Translations under genes and position numbers: made by a program
The notes under the pieces: model-generated
Database searches by the model: none
Told to the model about the DNA's origin: nothing
What the model saw: only the letters and a program-made list of their open reading frames with translations
Part shown: positions 18,167 to 26,828 of the stretch, in pieces
How positions within the stretch are numbered: position 1 is the stretch's first letter
Layout of the letters: each line of letters starts with the position of its first letter
Source of the DNA: Flavihumibacter sp. ZG627
GTDB taxonomy: Bacteria > Bacteroidota > Bacteroidia > Chitinophagales > Chitinophagaceae
Assembly (NCBI RefSeq): GCF_000814325.1
Contig: NZ_JPHF01000005.1
Coordinates: 124,001 to 188,000, forward strand
Direction: 5' to 3'
DNA: 64,000 bases

Positions 18167-19732
18167 ATGTCTGAGAAAAAATGTTTTACCGACAGTGGTA
18201 TAGAGATCAAGCGACTTTATAAAAAGGAGAACCTTCCCGCATCATACAATGAGCAGGAGGAACCCGGCGAATTTCCTTTTACCCGTGGGGTGCAACCAGA
18301 TATGTATCGGGGAAAACCCTGGACCATGCGGCAGTATGCGGGCTTCAGCACGGCAGAAGAAAGTAATAAGCGATATCACTATTTATTGTCGCAGGGCGTA
18401 ACCGGACTGAGTGTGGCATTTGACCTTCCCACGCAGATCGGGTACGACAGCGACCATGAACTTGCAGAAGGGGAAGTGGGAAAAGTTGGGGTGGCCATTG
18501 ACAGCATCGAGGATATGCAGGAACTGTTCAAGGGCATAAAACTGGATGAGGTCAGCACTTCCATGACCATTAATGCCACGGGCTTTATACTGCTTAGTCT
18601 TTATGTGGCGCTGGCAAAACAACAAGGAGCTGACCTTAAGAAATTAACCGGCACCATTCAGAATGATATTCTTAAAGAGTATGCTGCCCGGGGTACTTAT
18701 ATCTATCCACCAAAACCTTCCATGCGCATTATCACCGACATCTTTGAATGGTGCGGTGCTGAACTTCCCAAATGGAATACAATAAGCATATCAGGTTATC
18801 ATATCAGGGAAGCCGGGTCAACGGCGGTGCAGGAAGTTGCATTCACGCTTAGTAACGGTAAGGCCTATGTGCAGGCCGCGCTGGAACGTGGATTGGATAT
18901 CAATCAATTTGGCCGAAGGCTTTCATTCTTCTTCAACGCCCATAACAACCTCTTTGAAGAAGTTGCCAAATTCAGGGCTGCGCGGCGTATGTGGGCGAAG
19001 ATCATGAAGTCGTTAGGCGCCACAGATCCAAAGGCTATGATGCTCCGTTTTCATACCCAAACGGGAGGAAGCACCCTCACAGCACAACAGCCCCTGAATA
19101 ATATTAGTCGGGTTACCGTACAAACGCTGGCAGCAGTATTAGGAGGAACTCAATCACTGCATACCAATGGTTATGATGAAGCATTGGGTCTGCCTACCGA
19201 AGAAGCCGCGAGAATCGCACTGCGCACCCAGCAGATCGTAGCATTCGAAAGTGGCGTTGCAGAAACAGTAGATCCGTTGGCAGGATCTTACTTTATAGAA
19301 TCACTTACCGCAGAGATAGAAAAGCAGGCACTGGCACTCATGGCGCGTATAGATGGCATGGGAGGAAGTGTAAGTGCTATTGAAGCAGGTTTTATACAGG
19401 ACGAGATAGCAAGAAGCGCATTTGATTACCAACGGCAGATAGAACGGGAAGAAAAGATCATTGTGGGTGTTAACAGGTTCCAGGTTAACAATGAAGCGAA
19501 GATCCCTGTGTTCCGTATAGATGATTCATTGAGGCAGGTACAAACGGCAAAACTGGCATCGCTCCGAAACCGGCGTGATCCGGCCATCATTGACAGGGTG
19601 CTTCAAACCCTTAACGACAGGGCATCGAGCGACGAAAATATCATGCCGGTTGTTATTGAAGCCGTTGAAAATAAATGCACCCTGGGAGAAATTGCAGATG
19701 AACTACGAAGTGTTTATGGTGAGCATCGCTAG
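18167..19732 (+). CDS. Methylmalonyl-CoA mutase family, large-subunit catalytic domain without B12 domain
   Basis: The 521-residue protein covers only the TIM-barrel acyl-CoA mutase domain. The C-terminal cobalamin domain of full mutases (with DxHxxG) is missing, so a separate small subunit must bind B12. Compared with the Propionibacterium enzyme from memory, Y57, R175 and H212 match the substrate residues Tyr89, Arg207 and His244. This favours methylmalonyl-CoA over isobutyryl- or hydroxyisobutyryl-CoA. Q43, D45 and K50 stand where that enzyme has Tyr75, Thr77 and Arg82 near CoA. The surrounding motif [17 protein letters not shown] and the strand [18 protein letters not shown] are well conserved. 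No small subunit or MeaB chaperone gene lies in the window. Confidence 0.85.
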   Translation: MSEKKCFTDSGIEIKRLYKKENLPASYNEQEEPGEFPFTRGVQPDMYRGKPWTMRQYAGFSTAEESNKRYHYLLSQGVTGLSVAFDLPTQIGYDSDHELAEGEVGKVGVAIDSIEDMQELFKGIKLDEVSTSMTINATGFILLSLYVALAKQQGADLKKLTGTIQNDILKEYAARGTYIYPPKPSMRIITDIFEWCGAELPKWNTISISGYHIREAGSTAVQEVAFTLSNGKAYVQAALERGLDINQFGRRLSFFFNAHNNLFEEVAKFRAARRMWAKIMKSLGATDPKAMMLRFHTQTGGSTLTAQQPLNNISRVTVQTLAAVLGGTQSLHTNGYDEALGLPTEEAARIALRTQQIVAFESGVAETVDPLAGSYFIESLTAEIEKQALALMARIDGMGGSVSAIEAGFIQDEIARSAFDYQRQIEREEKIIVGVNRFQVNNEAKIPVFRIDDSLRQVQTAKLASLRNRRDPAIIDRVLQTLNDRASSDENIMPVVIEAVENKCTLGEIADELRSVYGEHR

Positions 19733-19766
19733 ATTTTAGTTAATTTCCTGCTACAAACATTTTTAT

Positions 19767-21107
19767 ATGCTATATCGTCTGGTTTATATGCTGGTGCTCC
19801 TCGCCAGTTTCCATGGCATAGCCGTGGCCCAAACCGCTTCCAATCCATTAATTGAATCGAAGGCAAAAGCTATTCTCCCCAGTGTAATCGAGTGGCGGAG
19901 GCATATTCATCAAAATCCCGAGCTAAGCAACCGGGAAACTAAAACGATGGAATTTATCGCCGCGCATCTTCGCAAGCTTGGACTGGAGGTTCAGACCAAT
20001 GTTGCCAAAACCGGTGTTGTTGGCCTGCTCAAAGGCGATAAGCCTGGCCCGGTTGTAGCGCTCAGGGCCGATATGGATGCGTTGCCTGTGGAGGAACGTG
20101 TTGATATTCCCTTCAAATCAACAGTTAAAGCAGAATACCTGGGGGGCACTGTTCCGGTTATGCATGCCTGTGGCCATGATAGTCATGTTGCCATCCTGAT
20201 GGGAACAGCCGAGGTATTGGCGTCGATGAAAAAAGACCTGAAAGGAACTGTCAAATTTATTTTTCAACCAGCTGAAGAAGGCCCTCCCGGTGATGAGGAA
20301 GGTGGCGCACCCCTGATGGTAAAGGAAGGCGTGATGGATAATCCACGTGTGGATGCCATCTTCGGACTGCATATTAACTCTACTACCGAAAGCGGTACCA
20401 TTAAATATAAGCCCGGACCATTCATGGCATCGTCCGATTGGTTTACTATCCGCATCAAGGGAAAGCAGGCGCATGGATCTTCACCATGGGGAAGTATAGA
20501 TCCGATTGTTGTGGGAACCCAGATCATTGGTGGACTACAAACCATTGTGAGCCGCCAGTCAAACATCATCAAAGGACCCGTGGTAATAACCGTCGGTAAG
20601 TTTCATAGTGGTGTAAGAAATAATATCATTCCGGAAGAAGCCATCCTGGAAGGCACCATACGGACCCTTGACGGCAATATGCAGAAGGATGTGCACCAGC
20701 GTATCAAAAATACTGCACAGCGCATTGCTGAGGCCTCTGGTGCAGTTGCAGAAGTATCCATCGATACCAAAACACTGGTTACATCAAATGACTCCACACT
20801 TACCAGCCTGATGGCGCCATCATTTGCAAAAGCAGCAGGTGCTTCAAATGTTAGCACCCAGCCCTGGACCACCGGTGCTGAAGACTTCTCTTTCTTTGGC
20901 GAAAAAGCCCCTGCCCTATTCTTTAACCTCGGTGGTATGCCCAAAGGAATGGATCCTGCCAAAGCACCTGGCCATCATACACCTGAATTTGCCATCGACG
21001 ACAGCCAGCTTGATGTAGGTGTTAAAGCATTCTGTTATCTCGTATTAGATTATGCCAGCCAGCACGCTAAAATGAAACCTGCCGCGGCAGCAAAGAAAGC
21101 ATTCTGA
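19767..21107 (+). CDS. M20 family metallo-amidohydrolase, exported
   Basis: This 446-residue protein has a signal peptide (about residues 1-22, GIAVAQ) and belongs to the M20D group of N-acyl-amino-acid/IAA-amino-acid hydrolases. Metal-site motifs are seen in order: HACGHDSH (133-140), EEG in FQPAEEGPPGDEEGG, the histidine of FGLHINST, and GHHTPEF near the C-terminus. It should cleave an amide bond of an N-acylated or small peptide substrate in the periplasm with two divalent metals. It lies 34 bp after the mutase gene and 2 bp before the GNAT gene, a likely operon. Substrate unknown. Confidence 0.87.
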   Translation: MLYRLVYMLVLLASFHGIAVAQTASNPLIESKAKAILPSVIEWRRHIHQNPELSNRETKTMEFIAAHLRKLGLEVQTNVAKTGVVGLLKGDKPGPVVALRADMDALPVEERVDIPFKSTVKAEYLGGTVPVMHACGHDSHVAILMGTAEVLASMKKDLKGTVKFIFQPAEEGPPGDEEGGAPLMVKEGVMDNPRVDAIFGLHINSTTESGTIKYKPGPFMASSDWFTIRIKGKQAHGSSPWGSIDPIVVGTQIIGGLQTIVSRQSNIIKGPVVITVGKFHSGVRNNIIPEEAILEGTIRTLDGNMQKDVHQRIKNTAQRIAEASGAVAEVSIDTKTLVTSNDSTLTSLMAPSFAKAAGASNVSTQPWTTGAEDFSFFGEKAPALFFNLGGMPKGMDPAKAPGHHTPEFAIDDSQLDVGVKAFCYLVLDYASQHAKMKPAAAAKKAF

Positions 21108-21109
21108 AA

Positions 21110-21670
21110 ATGATAGAGTACAGGTCAGTATCAAATATTGATGAGCTGAACGGTATTCTGGCTTTGCAGGAAAATAATTTAAAAGATAATCTTCCCGCTG
21201 AGGTTAAAAGCCGGGAAGGATTTCTTACTATCAAACATGATCTGGCTACACTCCAGGCAATGCATGATCTCTGCCCTTCTGTGATAGCTGCAGAACATGA
21301 TGAAGTAATCGGCTATGCATTGGTGATGCCTGTTGAAGCGAGAGAACTGATCCCCATGCTGGAACCCATGTTCAGCCAGTTCGATACATTGGAATATAAA
21401 GACAAGCCGCTGGGTTCCTACAGGTATTATGTAATGGGACAGGTTTGTGTACACAGTAATTACCGCGGTCTGGGCGTCTTTGATGGACTCTACAACATGC
21501 ATAAGAGATTGTTCTCACCAATCTATGATTTTGTGATCACAGAGATATCTGTCAACAATACAAGATCTATAAGAGCCCATGAAAGGGTCGGATTCAGGAC
21601 CCTCCATAAACACCACGACCAAACGGATGATTGGTTAGTGGTGTTATGGGATTGGAATGATAATGCTTAA
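21110..21670 (+). CDS. GNAT family N-acetyltransferase
   Basis: The 186-residue protein has the GNAT fold. Its central strand YYVMGQVCVHSNYRGLGVFDGLY carries the acetyl-CoA motif (R/Q-x-x-G-x-G/A, here YRGLGVF), and SVNNTRSIRAHERVGFRTL is the typical C-terminal motif B. Substrate is unknown. The ATG is 2 bp past the amidohydrolase stop, so translation may be coupled. Its stop shares a TTAA with the convergent glnS stop. Confidence 0.85.
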   Translation: MIEYRSVSNIDELNGILALQENNLKDNLPAEVKSREGFLTIKHDLATLQAMHDLCPSVIAAEHDEVIGYALVMPVEARELIPMLEPMFSQFDTLEYKDKPLGSYRYYVMGQVCVHSNYRGLGVFDGLYNMHKRLFSPIYDFVITEISVNNTRSIRAHERVGFRTLHKHHDQTDDWLVVLWDWNDNA

Positions 21671-23346
21671 TTTTTTTTCTGCTCTTTAGCCCAGGCGTCT
21701 TTGAGGGTGACAGTCCGGTTGAAAATTAATTTCTCCTCATTGGAATCTTTATCGAGGCAGAAATATCCTTTGCGTAAAAACTGGTACCTGTCATCAAATC
21801 GGGATTTCTTCAAAGAAGGTTCAGCAAATACGGTCTCAACTACTTTCAATGAATCAGGATTGATATAATCCTTGAAATCGCCGTCTTCACTGGAAGGATC
21901 TTCCACCCTGAATAGCCTGTCATACAATCTTACTTCGGCAGTAACGGCATGGGCTATACTAACCCAGTGCAGGGTTCCCTTTACATTGATGCCGGAACTG
22001 TCTTCACCACTCTTGCTTTCAGGAATATAACTGCAGTGCAATGAGGTGATCTTTCCGTTTTCATCTTTAATGACCTCATCGCATCTGATGATATATGCAC
22101 TCTTCAGCCGCACCATTTGTCCGGGTGCAAGCCTGAAATATTTTTTCGGCGCAACCTCCATAAAGTCGTCCGCTTCAATATAGAGCTCCCGACTAAAAGG
22201 AAGATCGCGGTACTCAACCTTTTCCGCTTCGGGATTGTCCTCACTCTTCAGCATCTCCACCTGCCCCTCAGGATAATTCGTGATGATAACTTTAAGCGGA
22301 TCAAACACCACCATCCTTCTGTGCGAAATTTTATTCAGATGCTCCCTGATACAAAATTCAAGTAGCGATACATCGATCAGGTTCTCCCTTTTGGCGATGC
22401 CTATGCGGTCACAGAAATCAACAATACTTTCCGGCGTATATCCCCTCCTTCTCAAACCGGTGATGGTTGGCATTCTTGGGTCGTCCCAACCAGTTACATG
22501 TTTATCATTTACAAGCTGTAACAGTTTTCGTTTACTGGTAACCGTGTAGTTAAGGTTACGGCGCGCAAACTCATATTGGTGGGAAGGGAATATCTCCAGT
22601 TTATTGATCAGCCAGTCATAGAGTTCGCGGTGCGGAATGAATTCCATAGTACAAAGGGAATGGGTGATCTCTTCAATAGAATCACTTTGTCCATGTGCGA
22701 AATCATACATCGGGTAAATACACCATTCATCGCCGGTGCGGTGGTGATGGGCATGTTTAATGCGGTAGAGGATCGGATCACGCATGATCATATTCGGATG
22801 CGCCATATCTACCTTAGCCCTTAATGTTCTGCTACCATCGGGGAACTCACCATTCTTCATTCGCATGAAAAGATCGAGGTTCTCTTCGCGGCTGCGATCG
22901 CGGAAGGGACTATTAACCCCGGGTTCTGTAGGTGTACCCTTAAGCGATGCGATCTGCTCTGATGTGGAGTCATCCACATAGGCAAGTCCCTTGTTGATCA
23001 GGACAATAGCAAAATCATAGAGCTTGCCAAAATAATCAGATGCATATAATTCATTCTTCCAGGTAAATCCAAGCCAGCGGATATCATCCTTGATACTCTC
23101 AACATATTCAGTTTCTTCCGTAACCGGGTTGGTATCATCAAAACGGAGGTTGGTATATCCGGGGTATTTTCTTGTAAGTCCGAAATTGAGACAGATACTG
23201 GATGCATGTCCTATATGCAGGTAACCGTTAGGTTCGGGCGGAAACCTTGTTACGATATGATCATATTTTCCTGCTGCCAGGTCGGCTTCTATAATCTCTT
23301 CTATAAAATTGAGGCTTTTCTCTTCTTCCTTTTTGTGTTCGCTCAT
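21667..23346 (-). CDS. glnS: Glutaminyl-tRNA synthetase
   Basis: The 559-residue class I synthetase charges tRNA-Gln with glutamine. The ATP motif HIGH occurs at residues 44-47 (PPEPNGYLHIGHASS) and the KMSKS counterpart is VTSKRKLL. The PPEPNGYLHIGH form and the C-terminal beta-barrel region (YFRLAPGQMVRLKSAYII) identify GlnRS, not GluRS. Its presence suggests that this organism charges glutamine directly. No terminator was seen. It ends inside the TTAA shared with the GNAT gene. Confidence 0.96.
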   Translation of the reverse strand: MSEHKKEEEKSLNFIEEIIEADLAAGKYDHIVTRFPPEPNGYLHIGHASSICLNFGLTRKYPGYTNLRFDDTNPVTEETEYVESIKDDIRWLGFTWKNELYASDYFGKLYDFAIVLINKGLAYVDDSTSEQIASLKGTPTEPGVNSPFRDRSREENLDLFMRMKNGEFPDGSRTLRAKVDMAHPNMIMRDPILYRIKHAHHHRTGDEWCIYPMYDFAHGQSDSIEEITHSLCTMEFIPHRELYDWLINKLEIFPSHQYEFARRNLNYTVTSKRKLLQLVNDKHVTGWDDPRMPTITGLRRRGYTPESIVDFCDRIGIAKRENLIDVSLLEFCIREHLNKISHRRMVVFDPLKVIITNYPEGQVEMLKSEDNPEAEKVEYRDLPFSRELYIEADDFMEVAPKKYFRLAPGQMVRLKSAYIIRCDEVIKDENGKITSLHCSYIPESKSGEDSSGINVKGTLHWVSIAHAVTAEVRLYDRLFRVEDPSSEDGDFKDYINPDSLKVVETVFAEPSLKKSRFDDRYQFLRKGYFCLDKDSNEEKLIFNRTVTLKDAWAKEQKKN

Positions 23347-23413
23347 ACTGTTGAATCCTTTGGAATGGCGAATTTACTACCTTTTCAAAAACTTTCCCTG
23401 CAACAGTTAGGGC

Positions 23414-24085
23414 TCATAAACGCGCACCAAATAAGAGGCTGCCGACCCTGATCATAGTACTGCCCTCTTCCAATGCGATGGTGTAATCACCACTCATGCC
23501 CATGGATAGAATATCCCATGGTTTTGCAGGGATGCTTTCTTTCCTGCGGTCGAATAATGCTTTCAGCTTTTTGAACTCATTCCGAACCAGGGTGAGGTCA
23601 TCACTGAAAGAGCCCATGCCCATCAGTCCGCGGATATGCACATGGCTGAATGACCCGGGGTGGTTGTGGACGGCCTGGATGATCTCCTCCAGTTCTGATT
23701 CATCGAGTCCGAATTTGGTTTCTTCAGTGGCGATAAAAACCTGGAGGAGGCAGTTAATGACGCGGCTATTCTTCTGGCCCTGTTTGCTAATTTCTTTCAG
23801 CAGCTTGAGGCTGTCGACCCCGTGGATAAGGTGCACAAAGGGCGCGATATACTTAACCTTATTACTCTGCAGGTGGCCGATAAAATGCCAGCGGATATCA
23901 GCCGGGAGCCGCGATTGTTTATCAATCAGTTCCTGCACATAGTTTTCACCAAAATCTCTTTGCGATGCATTATACAGGTGGAGGATATCAGCAATGGGTT
24001 TGATCTTACTCACGGCAACCAGTTTGGCATTGGATTGCTGGCAGCGGTCAAGGATATTTTTGAAGTTGGCCAGGTTCACAGACAT
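23414..24085 (-). CDS. YggS/PLPBP family pyridoxal phosphate-binding protein
   Basis: The 223-residue protein is a PLP homeostasis protein with a TIM-barrel like alanine racemase but no known enzyme activity. The lysine that binds PLP is K27 in KLVAVSKIKP. Other family marks are FGENYVQELIDK, WHFIGHLQSNK, and LSMGMSGDYTIALEEGSTMIRVGSLLFG at the C-terminus. Length is normal. It precedes glnS on the same strand with a 67-bp gap. Confidence 0.93.
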   Translation of the reverse strand: MSVNLANFKNILDRCQQSNAKLVAVSKIKPIADILHLYNASQRDFGENYVQELIDKQSRLPADIRWHFIGHLQSNKVKYIAPFVHLIHGVDSLKLLKEISKQGQKNSRVINCLLQVFIATEETKFGLDESELEEIIQAVHNHPGSFSHVHIRGLMGMGSFSDDLTLVRNEFKKLKALFDRRKESIPAKPWDILSMGMSGDYTIALEEGSTMIRVGSLLFGARL

Positions 24086-24582
24086 GGTGCAATTTAGGCC
24101 GAAATCCCGTTGAGAAGAAGGTCATTCGTGACAGATGTCCGCGGTGGAACTGGAAAAAAGAGATGAAAAATCGGGAAAAACAGGTGATTCGTGCCATACG
24201 GGGGGGTGTTATTCGTGACAGTCTACAGGACTCCCACCGTAGTTTCCAAGGGGTTTTTATAGGGTTTTTGCAGGGTTTTCAGGCACTATCTAAGGAATCA
24301 AGGCACTCTCAAGGCATTCTGACGGGGTTTGGTGTTGAGGGCTTTGGGGTTTGCTCCCTTAAGGTCTTTGGCTTTGCGTAGATAACAATTGTTTTTCTAT
24401 AACAACAATACGGATATGATTTAAAGGATCCAAATAAAATTCGCGGGAGGTAGAAATTGATGCGCGGGAGGTATGAAAACTGGCGCAGGAGGTTTTTCCT
24501 GCAGGTGGAAATTGGATGGAATGAATGCGTTCAAATATTTTTATACGCGGAGAAAAAAGTTCGAAACAAAACCTTGGCCAAA
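24086..24582. repeat. Gene-free, repeat-rich, G-rich interval
   Basis: No protein of any known family reads through this stretch. ATTCGTGACAG occurs at 24124-24134 and 24211-24221, with ATTCGTGCCAT at 24187-24197. Three 11-bp units beginning GGGTTTT follow in tandem at 24251-24283. CAAGGCACTCT and CAAGGCATTCT form another 11-bp pair at 24299-24320. Three 21-bp units beginning CGCGGGAGG or CGCAGGAGG lie at 24442-24504. The plus strand from 24248 to 24350 has many runs of three or four G. Function unknown; it could be degenerate, a structured leader, or a binding array. Confidence 0.6.
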
Positions 24583-24813
24583 ATGAGCATTGAAAACTTA
24601 GTGAACCAGATCAATACCTACTGTAAATTATCTGAGGCCGACGTTGAAATTATCGAATCAACATTTTCGCACAATACTTTTAAGTCGAAAGAATTTGTAC
24701 TACGTCAGGGACAGATTTCGAACCAGATACATTTTGTTGAAACCGGTTTAGTCCGGATCTTCCATTTTTTTAATAAAAAAATCTATCAGGCCTTATACCT
24801 TAAACAGGATTGA
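24583..24813 (+). pseudogene. Truncated Crp/Fnr-type regulator (N-terminal part only)
   Basis: From ATG 24583 the 76 residues NLVNQINTYCKLSEADVEII, KSKEFVLRQGQISNQIHFVE and GLVRIFHFF match the first half of the cyclic-nucleotide-binding domain of Bacteroidota Crp/Fnr regulators. Full members have about 190 residues with a C-terminal helix-turn-helix. Here the reading frame stops after KKIYQALYLKQD, and no later frame before 24920 restores the rest. IYQAL may mark a downstream segment brought close by an internal deletion. It is most likely a decayed gene. Confidence 0.7.
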
Positions 24814-24873
24814 GAAATCACTTCTTGCTACTTGTTCTGAAACTAATATAGAAGGAAATTATCAAAATGAAAT

Positions 24874-24899
24874 AAAAAAACCTCTCCTTTCGGAGAGGT
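24874..24899 (-). terminator. Terminator of the acyl-CoA dehydrogenase gene
   Basis: On the reverse strand CCTCTCC and GGAGAGG pair around GAAA, followed by seven T (24880-24874). The hairpin begins 25 bp after the gene's stop. It could also end transcripts coming from the Crp/Fnr remnant, though less well. Confidence 0.85.
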
Positions 24900-24923
24900 A
24901 GTCAAGCAAGCAAAACCAAAAAC

Positions 24924-26078
24924 TTATTTTAATATGGAGCGACTGATTACAATGCGCTGCACTTCTGAAGTTCCTTCATAGATCTGTGTGATCTTGGCAT
25001 CGCGCATCAGGCGTTCAACATGATATTCTTTTACATAACCATAGCCTCCATGAACCTGTACTGCTTCCGTTGATATCCACATGGCCGCTTCTGAAGCAAA
25101 CACCTTGGCCATAGAGCCACTGATGGTATAATCGATATTGTTGTCTTTCTCCCAGGCTGCTTTAAGACATAGCAAACGTGCAGACTCAACTTTTGTAGCC
25201 ATATCAGCCAGCTTGAACTGGATGGCCTGGTGATGCATGATCTCCTTGCCAAAAGCTTTCCGCTGTTTTGAATAGGCTAACGAAAGTTCATAGGCACCGC
25301 TGGCAATTCCGAGAGCCTGTGCTGCAATCCCGATCCTTCCACCTGCAAGTGTTTTCATGGCAAACTTAAATCCAAATCCATCCGCTCCTATCCTGTTCTC
25401 TTTGGGCACTTTCACATCCGTGAAAGAAATACTATGCGTATCGCTACCCCGAATTCCCATTTTATTTTCTTTGACGCCCACAGAAACACCTGGCCAGTTC
25501 TTTTCTACAATGAATGCATTGATTCCGTGAGAGCCCTGGTTAATATCTGTTTGCGCAATTACTAAATAAACCGAAGCAGATGAACCATTGGTGATCCAGT
25601 TTTTTATGCCGTTAAGGAGGTAATGATCGCCCTTGTCTTCGGCTGTTGTGCGCTGAGAGGTTGCATCACTTCCAGCTTCCGGCTCACTGAGCAGGAATGC
25701 GCCTATATAGAGTTCACCATCCTTTTTGCCCTGTGCCAACGGTGTGAGGTATTGCTGCTTCTGCTCCTCTGATCCGTATGCTTCAAGTCCCCAGCAAACA
25801 AGACTGTTGTTAACACTCATACATACACTCACACTGGCATCTATCTTACTGATCTCTTCCATGGCAAGCACATAACTGATGGTATCCATCCCTGATCCGC
25901 CATATTTAGGATCAACCATCATTCCCATAAAGCCCAGATCAGCAAGCTTCATCACCTGTTCACGCGGAAACTTCTGATTATCATCTCTTTCTATCACCCC
26001 CGGCAAACATTCGTTCCGGGCAAAATCACGCGCCGCCTGTTGGATCATCAAATGTTCTTCGCTTAACTGGAAATGCAT
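24924..26078 (-). CDS. Acyl-CoA dehydrogenase (short/branched-chain type)
   Basis: This 384-residue flavoenzyme oxidises acyl-CoA to trans-2-enoyl-CoA and passes electrons to ETF. Family signatures are GAFLLSEPEAGSDATSQRT, and the catalytic base E368 in the C-terminal YEGTSEVQR motif, which is the position used by short-chain and butyryl-CoA dehydrogenases. FAD contacts such as QVHGGYGYVKEYHVERLMRD are present. Chain-length preference cannot be read with certainty. It is a single gene with its own promoter (26099-26106) and inverted repeats upstream that may serve a fatty-acid-responsive repressor. Confidence 0.94.
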   Translation of the reverse strand: MHFQLSEEHLMIQQAARDFARNECLPGVIERDDNQKFPREQVMKLADLGFMGMMVDPKYGGSGMDTISYVLAMEEISKIDASVSVCMSVNNSLVCWGLEAYGSEEQKQQYLTPLAQGKKDGELYIGAFLLSEPEAGSDATSQRTTAEDKGDHYLLNGIKNWITNGSSASVYLVIAQTDINQGSHGINAFIVEKNWPGVSVGVKENKMGIRGSDTHSISFTDVKVPKENRIGADGFGFKFAMKTLAGGRIGIAAQALGIASGAYELSLAYSKQRKAFGKEIMHHQAIQFKLADMATKVESARLLCLKAAWEKDNNIDYTISGSMAKVFASEAAMWISTEAVQVHGGYGYVKEYHVERLMRDAKITQIYEGTSEVQRIVISRSILK

Positions 26079-26098
26079 ATGCCTGCTTTAAAGTGGAG

Positions 26099-26106
26099 CA
26101 AAAATA
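26099..26106 (-). promoter_or_regulatory. -7 promoter element of the acyl-CoA dehydrogenase gene
   Basis: On the reverse strand TATTTTTG matches TAnnTTTG. The ATG at 26078 is 20 bp further on. TTG triplets at 26124-26122 and 26131-26129 are possible -33 cores at spacings of 15 and 22 bp. Confidence 0.6.
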
Positions 26107-26124
26107 ACCGAAAACACCATTCAA

Positions 26125-26138
26125 CTAACAACTGTTAG
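26125..26138. promoter_or_regulatory. Inverted repeat, possible operator of the acyl-CoA dehydrogenase promoter
   Basis: CTAACA and TGTTAG are perfect inverted arms separated by AC. The site overlaps the expected -33 region of the reverse-strand promoter, where repressors commonly bind. No regulator gene is adjacent apart from the Crp/Fnr remnant on the other side. Confidence 0.5.
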
Positions 26139-26156
26139 CAGGAAATTTTAAAAAAA

Positions 26157-26172
26157 TAGTGCAATTGCACTA
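26157..26172. promoter_or_regulatory. 16-bp perfect palindrome between divergent genes
   Basis: TAGTGCAATTGCACTA reads the same on both strands. It lies 45 bp before the methyltransferase ATG at 26217 and 79 bp before the acyl-CoA dehydrogenase start. It could be a dimeric regulator site acting on the rightward gene. Confidence 0.5.
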
Positions 26173-26216
26173 ATTCCTAAGCCACTGTGGTTAGCTTCAA
26201 TTTAAAATGTGCTGGC

Positions 26217-26828
26217 ATGAATGAAAACGATGAAAAGATGAGCAGACTGGATGCTGCTTTCTGGGATGCCCGTTACCGCAATGCAGAAACAGGATGGGAT
26301 ACCGGGAAGGTAACGGAACCAATGAAGGCTTATATCGATCAACTGCATGACCTCGATACTAAGATTCTTGTACCCGGCTGTGGCAATGCTTATGAAGTGG
26401 GCTATCTGCTCGAAAAAGGCTTCCGGAATATAACGGCCATCGATATATCCTCTTTGCTGACTGACCGCCTGCGTAAAAAATTCAGCGAGGAGGAAGGAAA
26501 GAGACTAACAATTATTAGCGGTGATTTTTTTGAACTGGCAGGAAGCTATGATCTCATTCTTGAACAAACCTTCTTTTGTGCCCTTCCCCTTTATCGAAGG
26601 AAAGATTATGTAAGAACGATGTACCGCCTTCTTAAGCCTGGGGGGAAGATAGCCGGTGTATTATTTGATCGTGAATTTGTGGGGGGGCCACCATTTGGAG
26701 GAAGCAGAGCCGAATACGAGGAATTGTTCTCTGCTGAATTCAATAAAAGATCAATGGAGCCTTGTTACAACTCTATTGATCCGAGAAAAGGTGCTGAACT
26801 ATTTATCATTTTTGAAAAGGATAAATGA
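26217..26828 (+). CDS. SAM-dependent methyltransferase, thiopurine methyltransferase (TPMT) family
   Basis: The 203-residue protein begins with FWDARYRNAETGWDTGKVTEP, the TPMT-family entry motif, followed by the SAM-binding loop ILVPGCGNAYEVGYLLEKGF and the acidic strand end AIDIS. LEQTFFCALPLYRRKDYV matches the family's active-site region. Members methylate thiols, halides or small chalcogen compounds. ATG 26217 is preferred to a GTG at 26187 because the latter lies close to the palindrome. A lipocalin-like remnant begins directly after its stop. Substrate unknown. Confidence 0.83.
   Translation: MNENDEKMSRLDAAFWDARYRNAETGWDTGKVTEPMKAYIDQLHDLDTKILVPGCGNAYEVGYLLEKGFRNITAIDISSLLTDRLRKKFSEEEGKRLTIISGDFFELAGSYDLILEQTFFCALPLYRRKDYVRTMYRLLKPGGKIAGVLFDREFVGGPPFGGSRAEYEELFSAEFNKRSMEPCYNSIDPRKGAELFIIFEKDK

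Noticed and set aside
24163-24381. A 72-codon forward frame across the repeat island
   Set aside because: It reads the 11-bp repeats in shifting frames and gives a Gly/Phe/Leu-rich chain; 11 bp is not a multiple of three, so the repeats are not coding.
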